Source: Gammaproteobacteria bacterium (GTDB taxonomy: Bacteria; Pseudomonadota; Gammaproteobacteria; Steroidobacterales; Steroidobacteraceae). From it: 42,061 bases of DNA. Of this stretch, positions 17,810 through 25,550 are shown in pieces. Both the position numbers and the translations under genes were made by a program. Position 1 is the first letter of the stretch, and the number at the start of each line of letters is the position of its first letter. The notes beneath the pieces were generated by a model. That model did no database searches and had not been told where the DNA came from. It was given only the letters and a program-made list of their open reading frames with translations. The DNA lies in assembly GCA_030831085.1 (NCBI GenBank), contig JAURLT010000063.1, forward strand, positions 1 to 42,061. The letters run 5' to 3'.

Positions 17810-18321
17810 TGCTGCATCTCCCCGTTTTCCTCAGGCGGAGTTCCCGCATCCGGGGTCCCTGGTGCCGGCTCCTCGTCTTCACTCTCATCCTGCTCGCCAC
17901 CTGGCTGCAGCCACTGCGGAGCCCCACGGGGCGTGGTTTGGGCCACCTTGCCCAGGAAGCCGCTCAATCGGGCCAACGAGCCGCCGCCAGCAGAGCTGGA
18001 CAGGCGCACTTCTACATTGACGCGCACCAGGTCGGGCACTGACGTCTCGGATACCGTGCTCTCCCAGTCCCATTCCCGGCCCGCGTAATCAACGGTGCCC
18101 GAGGCACTGCCGACGGAGGGCAGGGCCCCCCTCAGGCGAATCTCAGTGAGCTGGTTATCGGCGATCCACTCGGCGAAGGTCCGGTCTCGCAGGTGCGAAG
18201 TATTGTTGACGGTGTCACTGACCACGCGAAAGACGGCCAGGAGCCCCAAGGCAACGACCGCCATCGCTACCACCACCTCAATCAGGGTAAAGCCGGCGGT
18301 GCGCCGCTCAGCGCTCGTCAT
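17806..18321 (-). CDS. gspI: Type II secretion system minor pseudopilin I
   Basis: Minor pseudopilin that seeds the tip complex. The signal is MTSAERRTAG then FTLIEVVVAMAVVALGLLA, cleaved after Gly10. The core has TFAEWIADNQLTEIRLRG and the AGREWDWESTVSETSVPD strand pair typical of GspI. At 171 residues it is longer than usual GspI (about 120-130) because of a C-terminal tail after about residue 130 rich in Asp, Glu, Pro and Gly. The start at 18321 overlaps the 3' end of gspH by 14 bases; an upstream in-frame ATG at 18354 is deeper in gspH and less likely. Confidence 0.92.
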   Translation of the reverse strand: MTSAERRTAGFTLIEVVVAMAVVALGLLAVFRVVSDTVNNTSHLRDRTFAEWIADNQLTEIRLRGALPSVGSASGTVDYAGREWDWESTVSETSVPDLVRVNVEVRLSSSAGGGSLARLSGFLGKVAQTTPRGAPQWLQPGGEQDESEDEEPAPGTPDAGTPPEENGEMQQ

Positions 18322-18826
18322 CGGCCATTTCCATCGTGCCGTCGACGGCCCCAAGCAGCATGCGTCCGGCGTCGGTGGCGCTTCGCCTCAGCACCAGCCG
18401 GTACGGAGTTACATCCCCACTGGCAAACACCAGGACCTGCGGCATGACGACGTCGTCAGGATCCGGGGAGGGACGGAGCAGGACCCTGCGTGCTTCGACC
18501 TCGAGTTCCGCCAGCAGTCCGTCGGGAAAGGCATGGCGCTGCAGCCAGCGATCGTCCTCCACGGCCTGCCAGCCCTGCAGTCCGTCGAGGACCATGACGC
18601 CGTAGCCGGTGGTGTCCATGAACAGGCCGTAGTCACGGCCTTCCAATTCAGCCTGTTCGAGGGTGACCGCCATCACGTCGGCCAGGCGTTCGATTTCACC
18701 GTCGACTTCGCTGTCCTTGCCCAGGGCACCGACTGCGACAGTCATGACCGCCGCCATCAAGCCGACGATGACCATGACAACCAGCAGCTCAATAAGGGTA
18801 AAACCCCTGGCCACCGGCGTTTTCAC
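18308..18826 (-). CDS. gspH: Type II secretion system minor pseudopilin H
   Basis: Minor pseudopilin, 172 residues. The prepilin signal is MKTPVARG then FTLIELLVVMVIVGLMAAV, cleaved after Gly8, with Glu at mature position 5. The N-terminal helix continues with ERLADVMAVTLEQAELEGRD, followed by YGLFMDTTGYGVMVLDG, which matches the GspH fold. It starts with a 4-base overlap on the gspG stop and links the major pseudopilin to the tip complex. Confidence 0.92.
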   Translation of the reverse strand: MKTPVARGFTLIELLVVMVIVGLMAAVMTVAVGALGKDSEVDGEIERLADVMAVTLEQAELEGRDYGLFMDTTGYGVMVLDGLQGWQAVEDDRWLQRHAFPDGLLAELEVEARRVLLRPSPDPDDVVMPQVLVFASGDVTPYRLVLRRSATDAGRMLLGAVDGTMEMADDER

Positions 18827-19248
18827 TCGATGTTCCAGTTCCCTATATCGGCGTCCGTGCCCTCGCCGCCGGGCTGGCCATCGGCACCAAGGGAATACAA
18901 GTCATAGGCACCACCCCGGGTACCGGGCGACAGGTACTGGTAGTCATTGCCCCAGGGGTCCTTGTTGAGCTTCTGCACATAGCCACCGTCCTTCCAGTTG
19001 CGTACGGATGGGTCGGAGGGCCGGGTCACGAGGCTCTGCAAGCCCTGGTCGGTGGTCGGGTACTGGAAGTTGTCCATCCGGTACAGGTCAAGAGAGGTAG
19101 AGAGCGTCCGGATGTCCGCCTGGGCCTTGGTGACCCGAGCCTCGTCGACCCGTCCCAGCACCTGCGGCCCGATCAGCGCGCCGAGGATGGCGATGATCAC
19201 CATCACGACCATGATTTCGATCAGGGTGAATCCCCGCTGCGATGCCAT
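18823..19248 (-). CDS. gspG: Type II secretion system major pseudopilin G
   Basis: Major pseudopilin, first gene of the minus-strand gsp operon (141 residues). The signal is MASQRG then FTLIEIMVVMVIIAILGAL, cleaved after Gly6. Conserved GspG segments follow: GRVDEARVTKAQADI, YRMDNFQYPTTDQGLQSLV, and the C-terminal NDYQYLSPG and LYSLGADGQPGGEGTDADI, which holds the calcium-binding aspartates. AAGGGG lies about 8 bases upstream of the ATG. All catalytic and structural marks look intact. gspC, D, E and F are not next to it. Confidence 0.96.
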   Translation of the reverse strand: MASQRGFTLIEIMVVMVIIAILGALIGPQVLGRVDEARVTKAQADIRTLSTSLDLYRMDNFQYPTTDQGLQSLVTRPSDPSVRNWKDGGYVQKLNKDPWGNDYQYLSPGTRGGAYDLYSLGADGQPGGEGTDADIGNWNIE

Positions 19249-19305
19249 TACTTAACCCCTTGTTGCGCCTCCACCCACGCGGCGCGAGGCAAAACCAAAG
19301 GAGAA

Positions 19306-19314
19306 ATCATAGCA
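19306..19314 (-). promoter_or_regulatory. Extended -10 promoter element for the gsp operon
   Basis: On the minus strand this reads TGCTATGAT, an extended -10 (TG, one base, then TATGAT, 5 of 6 matches to consensus). It lies 57 bases upstream of the gspG ATG, which would give a leader of about 50 bases. The -35 region is poor, as is common with extended -10 promoters. Inference from sequence only. Confidence 0.45.
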
Positions 19315-19342
19315 GACGCGCACAATCCCCCTGCCAGACACC

Positions 19343-19348
19343 TATAAT
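19343..19348 (+). promoter_or_regulatory. -10 box (TATAAT) upstream of fabD
   Basis: A perfect TATAAT on the plus strand, 31 bases before the preferred TTG start of fabD. Transcription would begin near 19355, which leaves almost no leader for the GTG at 19361 but a normal leader for the TTG at 19379. No convincing -35 box is seen. It is back to back with the gsp promoter. Confidence 0.5.
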
Positions 19349-19378
19349 TCGCGGCGATTCGTGAACGAGGACACACTC

Positions 19379-20323
19379 TTGACCCTGGCATGCGTTTTTC
19401 CGGGACAAGGCTCCCAGTCGGTCGGAATGCTGGCGAGCATGGCCGACATCCACCCGGAGTTCCGGGCAACCTTCGATGAGGCCAGCGAGGTGCTGGGTTT
19501 CGACGCCTGGGCTATGACCCAGGAGGGGCCGGCCGAAGCCCTGAACGCCACCGAAAACACTCAGCCGCTGTTGCTGGCTGCGGGGGTCGCAGTGTGGCGG
19601 ACCTTCCGGGCGCTGGGCGGTCCGCCCGCTGGCGCCATGGCGGGGCACAGCCTGGGGGAATTTTCGGCGCTGGTCTGCGCGGGTTCGCTCGCATTCCGGG
19701 ATACCGTCGAGTTGGTCCGCCAGCGCGGCCGCTTCATGCAGGAGGCCGTCCCCCCGGGAGAGGGGGCCATGGCCGCCATCCTCGGACTCGCGGACGGCGA
19801 AGTCGAAGCGGCCTGCCGTGAGGCGGCGGACGGGGGAATCGCCGTGGCTGTGAACTACAATTCGCCTGGCCAGGTCGTGATCGCGGGCGATGTCGCTGCG
19901 GTCGAGCGGGCGATCCAGGCCTGCAAGGCCCGGGGTGCCAAGCGAGCCGTGGCGCTCCCGGTCTCCGTACCGTCCCACAGCCCCTTGATGCAACCCGCCG
20001 CTGAACGGTTCAAGGCATTACTGGCCGACTTTGATGTCCGTCCCCCGGAGACTCCGGTCTACGCGTTCGATGGCGGCCAGTACTCCGGCACGGATGCCAT
20101 CCGCGAGGGCCTCTACCGCCAGCTTTTCAATCCGGTACGGTGGTCCACGATTGGCGGGCACCTTATCGGCTCGGGAATTCGGGTGGTCATCGAGGCAGGT
20201 CCCGGCAAGGTGTTGGCAGGCCTGCTGCGTCGACTCGAAGGCGGGCGCGATTTGCAGATCCACGCGCTTGACGGCGCGGACGCCCTGCAGGCGGCGTTGG
20301 ATGCATCGAGAAAGGGAGAGTAG
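19379..20323 (+). CDS. fabD: Malonyl-CoA:ACP transacylase
   Basis: Loads malonyl groups from CoA onto acyl carrier protein for fatty-acid elongation, in the cytoplasm. The nucleophile motif is GHSLGEFSALV with Ser91, and the catalytic His200 lies in VPSHSPLM, one residue short of E. coli numbering (S92, H201). The N-terminal MTLACVFPGQGSQSVGMLA is the standard family opening. I choose TTG 19379 over the in-frame GTG at 19361: GAGGA lies 7 bases before the TTG, the family does not have the extra six residues, and the TATAAT box leaves too short a leader for the GTG. Product 314 residues. First gene of the fab run; fabH and plsX are not upstream. Confidence 0.95.
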   Translation: MTLACVFPGQGSQSVGMLASMADIHPEFRATFDEASEVLGFDAWAMTQEGPAEALNATENTQPLLLAAGVAVWRTFRALGGPPAGAMAGHSLGEFSALVCAGSLAFRDTVELVRQRGRFMQEAVPPGEGAMAAILGLADGEVEAACREAADGGIAVAVNYNSPGQVVIAGDVAAVERAIQACKARGAKRAVALPVSVPSHSPLMQPAAERFKALLADFDVRPPETPVYAFDGGQYSGTDAIREGLYRQLFNPVRWSTIGGHLIGSGIRVVIEAGPGKVLAGLLRRLEGGRDLQIHALDGADALQAALDASRKGE

Positions 20324-20325
20324 GC

Positions 20326-21081
20326 ATGACGCATTCGGGCGTACTGGAAGGCAAGGTGGCGCTGGTGACCGGTGCCAGTCGCGGGATCGGTCGGGCCATT
20401 GCGACAGAGTTGGGCCACCTCGGCGCGACCGTGGTGGGCACCGCGACGTCCGAGGCCGGCGCAGCGAGCATCGGCGAGTATCTGGCGGCCCGATCGATCA
20501 AGGGGAGGGGGCTGGTCCTGGACGTCGCCAGTCCCGACTCCTGCGACCAGGCCCTGCAGGGCCTTGAAAGCGTGGAGGGAGCACCGTCCATCCTGGTCAA
20601 CAATGCGGGCATCACCCGGGACAACCTGCTCCTGCGCATGAAGCCGGAAGAATGGCAGCAGGTGCTCGACACTAACCTCTCCGGGGCTTTTCGTCTGGCC
20701 AAGGGGACCCTCCGGGGCATGCTGAAGGCACGCTGGGGCAGGGTCATCAACATCGCCTCGGTGGTCGGGCTGATAGGCAACCCCGGGCAGGCGAACTATG
20801 CCGCGGCCAAGGCGGGACTGATCGGCTTTTCGAGGGCGATGGCCCGCGAGGTCGCCTCCCGGGGCGTGACCGTCAACGTCGTGGCGCCCGGGTTCATCGA
20901 GACCGACATGACCCAGGCCCTGGCCGAGGAGCAGAGGGTCGCACTGGCCGCCCAGATTCCCCTTGGCAGGCTGGGCAGCCCCGGGGATGTGGCCGCTGCT
21001 GTGGCCTTCCTCGCCGGGCCGGGTGGCGACTGGATCACCGGCGAAACCATCAACGTCAACGGTGGCATGCACATGCCTTGA
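20326..21081 (+). CDS. fabG: 3-oxoacyl-ACP reductase
   Basis: NADPH-dependent short-chain dehydrogenase (251 residues) for the first reduction of each fatty-acid cycle. The cofactor loop is TGASRGIGRAIA, the NNAG motif is present (LVNNAGITRDNLLLRM), and the catalytic set is S145, Y158 and K162, with the same 13-residue Ser-Tyr spacing as E. coli FabG. The C-terminus ends in the typical GETINVNGGMHM. It starts 2 bases after the fabD stop, so it is clearly in the same transcript. Confidence 0.96.
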   Translation: MTHSGVLEGKVALVTGASRGIGRAIATELGHLGATVVGTATSEAGAASIGEYLAARSIKGRGLVLDVASPDSCDQALQGLESVEGAPSILVNNAGITRDNLLLRMKPEEWQQVLDTNLSGAFRLAKGTLRGMLKARWGRVINIASVVGLIGNPGQANYAAAKAGLIGFSRAMAREVASRGVTVNVVAPGFIETDMTQALAEEQRVALAAQIPLGRLGSPGDVAAAVAFLAGPGGDWITGETINVNGGMHMP

Positions 21082-21171
21082 TGGATGAGCATGAAGCTGC
21101 AAATCATTAAAAAGTCAATAGATATTGTCAAAAAAGCCCGGATCGGCTGGCGGTAAGGTTGGGGCTTGCCT

Positions 21172-21177
21172 TACAAT
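21172..21177 (+). promoter_or_regulatory. Possible -10 box for acpP
   Basis: TACAAT (5 of 6 matches to TATAAT) lies 64 bases upstream of the acpP ATG in the 159-base fabG-acpP gap. The -35 position (around 21149) is poor. Separate transcription of acpP is known in E. coli and makes sense here because much more ACP than enzyme is needed. Weak evidence. Confidence 0.3.
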
Positions 21178-21240
21178 GCCGGCGCCCGCTCGGCCCTGAG
21201 CCGACACGGCTTTTCTGGTTCACACAGGATAACGGTCAAG

Positions 21241-21483
21241 ATGAGCACAGTAGAAGAACGGGTTAAGAAGATCGTGGCCGAGCAGCTCGGCGTGAAGGAA
21301 GAGGAGGTCACCAACGATGCCTCCTTCGTCGACGATCTGGGGGCTGACTCGCTCGATACGGTCGAACTGGTGATGGCCCTCGAGGAGGAATTCGAGACCG
21401 AGATTCCGGACGAGGACGCCGAGAAGATCACCACGGTCCAGCAGGCCGTCGATTACATCACCGAGCATCAGTCCAAGGCCTGA
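21241..21483 (+). CDS. acpP: Acyl carrier protein
   Basis: Small acidic carrier (80 residues) that holds growing acyl chains on a phosphopantetheine arm. The attachment motif is [20 protein letters not shown] with the modified serine at residue 37. The N-terminal [20 protein letters not shown] and C-terminal [15 protein letters not shown] are close to E. coli AcpP. The ATG at 21241 is preceded by a purine-rich AGGATAA; an in-frame ATG at 21166 would add 25 residues unlike any ACP. Length is normal. Confidence 0.98.
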   Translation: MSTVEERVKKIVAEQLGVKEEEVTNDASFVDDLGADSLDTVELVMALEEEFETEIPDEDAEKITTVQQAVDYITEHQSKA

Positions 21484-21499
21484 TCTCCGCCTTTGGCAG

Positions 21500-21524
21500 G
21501 GCTCCGATCGGGACGATCGGGGCC
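21500..21524 (+). terminator. Hairpin between acpP and fabF, likely partial terminator
   Basis: An 11-base-pair stem (one G-U pair) around a GGA loop, 16 bases after the acpP stop, followed by CCGTTTCATT rather than a clean T-run. It could trim or attenuate transcription so that acpP mRNA exceeds fabF mRNA, or protect the acpP 3' end. Confidence 0.5.
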
Positions 21525-21576
21525 CCGTTTCATTGTCAGCCATGAACTTCACCCGGACCGGGTAGGGGAGCGCAGT

Positions 21577-22821
21577 TTGGGCAAGCGGCGAGTCGTGGTC
21601 ACCGGTCTTGGGATGCTCTCTCCGGTGGGCTGCAGCGTGTCCTCGGCCTGGGAGTCCGTACTCGCCGGCCGCAGCGGCATCGGACCCATTACCCGCTTCG
21701 ATGCCTCGGACTTCCCGGTGCGGTTCATTGGCGGACTACCGGATTTCGATAGCAGCGCCTACATCGCCCCCAAGGACGCCAAGCGCATGGATCCGTTCAT
21801 GCAGTACGGGGTGGCGGCCGGGGTCCAGGCCATCAAGGACTCGGGGCTGGAGATCACCGACGCCAATCGGGAGCGAATCGGCCTGGTGTTTGGCGGAGGT
21901 ATCGGTGGGCTCGGAACCATCGAGGATAACAATGCCCGCTACCTCGAGGCCAATTCCTACCGCAAGATCTCGCCCCTGCTGATTCCCTCCATCATCATCA
22001 ACATGATTTCGGGTCATCTCTCAATCATGTTCGGAATTCAGGGCCCCAACCTTGCTGTCGTCACTGCCTGCACCACCTCAACCCATGCCTTGGGTCTGGG
22101 CATGCGCGCAATCCAGTACGGTGACGCTGATGTCATCGTGGCCGGTGGGGCGGAGATGGCCCAGACGCCGCTCGCCGTTGGCGCCTTCTGTCAGGCCAAG
22201 GCACTGTCCACTCGCAACGACGCACCCGCCCAGGCCAGCCGCCCGTGGGATAGGGACCGCGATGGCTTCGTCATGGCCGATGGGGCCGGGGCCATGGTCA
22301 TCGAGGAACTGGAACATGCGCGCGCCCGCGGTGCCAATATCCTCGCGGAGCTTGCCGGATTCGGCATGAGCGGCGACGCTCACCACATCACTGCGCCGCC
22401 CGAGGACGGGCATGGTGCCCGTCGCTCGATGCAAAACGCCCTGAACGATGCCGGCTGCAACGCGGAAGAGGTGCAGTACGTCAACGCACACGCCACCTCC
22501 ACCATACTTGGAGACCTGGCCGAAACCGTGGCCATCAAGCAATGTTTCGGCCCCGCCGCCAACCGCCTGGCGGTCAGTTCGACCAAGTCCATGACCGGTC
22601 ACCTGCTCGGGGCTGCGGGGGTGGTAGAGGCCATCTTCTCGGTGCTTGCGATCCGCGACGGGGTCGCCCCGCCTACGATCAACCTCGACAATCCTGCCGA
22701 GGGTTGCGACCTTGATTACGTGCCCCACGTGGCTCGCCAGATGCCAATTCGCGTGGCGATGTCCAACTCCTTCGGTTTTGGGGGCACCAACGGGACGCTC
22801 GTGTTCCGCGCCGCAGGATGA
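21577..22821 (+). CDS. fabF: 3-oxoacyl-ACP synthase II
   Basis: Condensing enzyme that elongates acyl-ACP with malonyl-ACP. Starting at TTG 21577 the protein is 414 residues and opens MGKRRVVVTGLGMLSPVG, like E. coli FabF (413). GGGGAG lies 6 bases before the TTG. An ATG at 21493 would add 28 residues of unrelated sequence and run through the hairpin. The active-site cysteine is C165 in VVTACTTSTHALG; the two histidines lie in NAHATST and SMTGHLLGAAG. The C-terminal NSFGFGGTNGTLVF is canonical. The stop overlaps the mltG start by 4 bases. Confidence 0.96.
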   Translation: MGKRRVVVTGLGMLSPVGCSVSSAWESVLAGRSGIGPITRFDASDFPVRFIGGLPDFDSSAYIAPKDAKRMDPFMQYGVAAGVQAIKDSGLEITDANRERIGLVFGGGIGGLGTIEDNNARYLEANSYRKISPLLIPSIIINMISGHLSIMFGIQGPNLAVVTACTTSTHALGLGMRAIQYGDADVIVAGGAEMAQTPLAVGAFCQAKALSTRNDAPAQASRPWDRDRDGFVMADGAGAMVIEELEHARARGANILAELAGFGMSGDAHHITAPPEDGHGARRSMQNALNDAGCNAEEVQYVNAHATSTILGDLAETVAIKQCFGPAANRLAVSSTKSMTGHLLGAAGVVEAIFSVLAIRDGVAPPTINLDNPAEGCDLDYVPHVARQMPIRVAMSNSFGFGGTNGTLVFRAAG

Positions 22822-23864
22822 CCCAGGCGCGGACCTGGCTGCTCAAGGCAGCGGCGGCAACTGGAGTTGCTGCCGCTCTGGGATGGTGGGGGCTGGTCGC
22901 CCTGGACGCCCATCGGCTCGCCGCACCCATCGCCGCCATTGAGGCACCCACCGTCATCCTGATCGAGCCCGGCAGCTCCCTTGGCGCCATTGCCCAACAG
23001 CTGGCTGAGGCAGACCTGCTCGAGCACCCTGAGAGCTGGATTCGGGAAGCCCGCAGGCGGGGTATCGAAACGCAGCTGCGTGCCGGCGAGTACGAGATCG
23101 GACCAGGCGCCACGCCGACTGAATTACTGGACCGACTGGTTTCCGGTGAGGTCGTGCTCCACCAATTGACCCTGCTGGAGGGCTGGAACCTCGGGCAGGC
23201 CAGGGAGGCGATCCGCCTGCATCCGGCCATCGCCCAAACCCTGCCGGCGGGTCTCTCCCCCGTTGAACTGGCCCGCCAACTGGACCTCCCGGTCAGTCAC
23301 CCCGAGGGGATGTTCTTCCCCGATACCTATCGGTTCCAGAGAGGAACCACGGACCTTGCCCTGTTGCGGCAGGCGGCTGAACGGATGACTGAGCAACTCG
23401 CGCAGGCCTGGGGCGAGCGAATCGACGGTCTTCCCATCCGGACTCCCTACGAGGCGCTGGTGCTGGCCTCGATCGTCGAAAAGGAAACCGGCGCCGCCGA
23501 GGAACGCGGCCTGATCGCCGGCGTATTCATCAATCGCCTGCGGCGGGGCATGCGCCTACAGACCGATCCAACGGTCATCTACGGGCTGGGCGCCTCCTTC
23601 GATGGCAACCTGACCAGGGCTCACCTCAACCAGGACGGTCCCTACAACACCTACCGGCGAGCCGGCTTGCCACCAACCCCCATCGCGCTGGCCGGCCGTG
23701 AATCCTTGCGGGCCGCCACCCAGCCAACTCCCACGCCTTACCTCTTCTTCGTGGCCACGGGGGTCGGTGATGGTCGGCATTATTTTGCCGAGACACTGGC
23801 AGAGCACAATCGCAACGTCGCCCGCCATGTCGCGGCCGTACGCGGCGCGAGGGAGGGCAGGTGA
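22818..23864 (+). CDS. mltG: Endolytic murein transglycosylase MltG (YceG family)
   Basis: Inner-membrane enzyme (348 residues) that cuts nascent glycan strands and helps end peptidoglycan chain growth. A membrane anchor lies at about residues 8-30, a LysM-like region follows, and the catalytic domain has ASIVEKETGAAEER with the glutamate-containing EKET at 221-224, then VFINRLRRGMRLQTDPTVIYG and YNTYRRAGLPPTPIA, all hallmark YceG segments. It directly overlaps fabF by 4 bases; in E. coli pabC sits between these genes. Its stop overlaps tmk by 4 bases. Confidence 0.95.
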   Translation: MTQARTWLLKAAAATGVAAALGWWGLVALDAHRLAAPIAAIEAPTVILIEPGSSLGAIAQQLAEADLLEHPESWIREARRRGIETQLRAGEYEIGPGATPTELLDRLVSGEVVLHQLTLLEGWNLGQAREAIRLHPAIAQTLPAGLSPVELARQLDLPVSHPEGMFFPDTYRFQRGTTDLALLRQAAERMTEQLAQAWGERIDGLPIRTPYEALVLASIVEKETGAAEERGLIAGVFINRLRRGMRLQTDPTVIYGLGASFDGNLTRAHLNQDGPYNTYRRAGLPPTPIALAGRESLRAATQPTPTPYLFFVATGVGDGRHYFAETLAEHNRNVARHVAAVRGAREGR

Positions 23865-24520
23865 GCGCTCGGTCCGGGCTGTTCCTGACTTTCGAGGGGG
23901 CGGAGGGCGTCGGCAAGAGCACCCAGGCCCGGCTCGCCGCAGAGTTCCTGCGGTCACGGGGCGTGCAGGTCGTGGAGACCCGTGAGCCGGGGGGCACCGC
24001 CATGGCCGAACGCATCCGCGAATTGGTCCTGCACGGGGCGACTCCCGACGAACCCCTAGCCCCGCGGGCAGAATTACTGCTGATGTTTGCCGCCCGTGCC
24101 CAGCATCTCGCCGCGAAGATCGAGCCTGCGCTGGCCGCAGGCCAGTGGGTGATCTGCGACCGGTTCACCGACGCCACCGAGGCCTATCAGGGTTCCGGCA
24201 GGGGTTTGGGCGAGCGGGTGATCCGGCAACTGGAACAGATCGCCCAAGGGAACCGGCGCCCAGACCTGACCCTGCTTCTCGACGCGGATCCCGCAGTCAC
24301 CGGGCCGCGGAGGTCGAGCCGAGGTGGCATGCAGGATCGCTTCGAGCGGGAAGACGAGGCTTTTTTTACGCGGGTTCGCGCGGGGTACCTGGAGATTGCC
24401 CGGCGCGAGCCTGGGCGCGTCCGGCTGGTGGATGCCTCGGGTCCGATTGCCGACGTGCAGCGGTGCATCGAGACCGTATTGGTCGAGGCCCTCGAAGCAA
24501 GGACCTCAGGCCGTGAGTGA
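23861..24520 (+). CDS. tmk: Thymidylate kinase
   Basis: Phosphorylates dTMP to dTDP in the cytoplasm (219 residues, GTG start overlapping mltG). The P-loop is EGAEGVGKST (residues 12-21), followed by TREPGGT, and the DRFTDATEAYQGSGRGL motif that binds dTMP. The lid region reads DRFEREDEAFFTRVRAGY, which resembles the E. coli-type enzyme with its basic residues in the lid. Its 3' end overlaps the holB start by 8 bases. Confidence 0.95.
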   Translation: MSARSGLFLTFEGAEGVGKSTQARLAAEFLRSRGVQVVETREPGGTAMAERIRELVLHGATPDEPLAPRAELLLMFAARAQHLAAKIEPALAAGQWVICDRFTDATEAYQGSGRGLGERVIRQLEQIAQGNRRPDLTLLLDADPAVTGPRRSSRGGMQDRFEREDEAFFTRVRAGYLEIARREPGRVRLVDASGPIADVQRCIETVLVEALEARTSGRE

Positions 24521-25550
24521 CGCAGAGCAGGTCAGCGACGTTCCCTCCGCAGCGCTTGCCGGGCTCGCCGCACACACCCCCTGGCTCGCCAACGCCAGAC
24601 AGCGGGTCGCCACGGCCCTGCGGGCTGGTCGCCTCCCGCATGGGCTGCTGGTGTACGGGTCACCGGGCGTCGGCCAGACCCCGCTGGCCTGGTGGATCGC
24701 CCAACTCCTGTTTTGCCAAGGGCAAGGTCTGGGTCCCTGTGGGCAGTGCGACGACTGTGTCCTGTTCAGCGCCGGCACCCATCCCGACCTGCACTACGTT
24801 GGACGTGAGGAAAAGGCCACCGTGATCCGCGTGGAGCAGGTCCGGGAGCTTGGCGTCTCGCTGACCGGCAAGAGTTTCAGGGGCGGCTACAGGGTCGGCA
24901 TTATTGACCCTGTAGATCTCATGAATACAAACAGTTACAACGCTTTCCTAAAAACTTTGGAAGAACCGGGAGAGCGGCTGGCGCTGATCCTCGTGGCCCA
25001 ACGCACCGAGCGCATTCCGGCAACCATCCGAAGCCGCTGCCAAAGGGTGCACGTTCCCGGACCGCCAGGGGACGAGGCCCTGAGCTGGCTGCGCTCAACG
25101 GTGGATGCGAAAACCGACTGGCCTGCTTACCTCGAAGATTGCGGGGGGGCTCCCTTTGCGGCCATGGAGGCCGCCGGCGCCGGAGAGCCCGTCGGGCCAG
25201 AGATGGAGCTCCATCTGTTCGACTCCCGCACGACCCCGGACCCCATGTCACTGGCCCAGGTCTGGAGCAAGGATCGTCCTGCCGCCAGGCTTCGATGGCT
25301 CGAACTTCGGCTTCAGCGGGCAATCAGCGAGCTGGCTGAAATGAGTGATGAAGTTAACAATAATCCGAGGAATCGCTTGAAAAATTCCGCGGCGAGACGG
25401 AACATCCGTCATACGTTCGTGTTGCTGGACGAGGTCCGCCGGGCCCGCCAGCTCGAAGCCGGGCCAGCGAACCCGTTGTTGTTGTGGGAAAACCTGCTGG
25501 TTGGGTTCCTGCCAGCGACCAGGCAGGCGACAAGGAGAGACGACAGGTGA
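24513..25550 (+). CDS. holB: DNA polymerase III delta' subunit
   Basis: Clamp-loader subunit (345 residues, GTG start at 24513 with AAGGA about 9 bases upstream). The Walker A position reads YGSPGVGQTPLA with Gln55 where an ATPase would have Lys; this loss is usual for delta', which does not hydrolyse ATP. A zinc module has C68, C76, C79 and C82 (CGQCDDC), then THPDLHYV, as in E. coli HolB. The SRC motif is at residues 174-176. The frame stays open further upstream inside tmk, but that is tmk sequence in another frame. Two AT-rich pockets occur at 24901-24965 and 25341-25392. Confidence 0.93.
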   Translation: MSDAEQVSDVPSAALAGLAAHTPWLANARQRVATALRAGRLPHGLLVYGSPGVGQTPLAWWIAQLLFCQGQGLGPCGQCDDCVLFSAGTHPDLHYVGREEKATVIRVEQVRELGVSLTGKSFRGGYRVGIIDPVDLMNTNSYNAFLKTLEEPGERLALILVAQRTERIPATIRSRCQRVHVPGPPGDEALSWLRSTVDAKTDWPAYLEDCGGAPFAAMEAAGAGEPVGPEMELHLFDSRTTPDPMSLAQVWSKDRPAARLRWLELRLQRAISELAEMSDEVNNNPRNRLKNSAARRNIRHTFVLLDEVRRARQLEAGPANPLLLWENLLVGFLPATRQATRRDDR

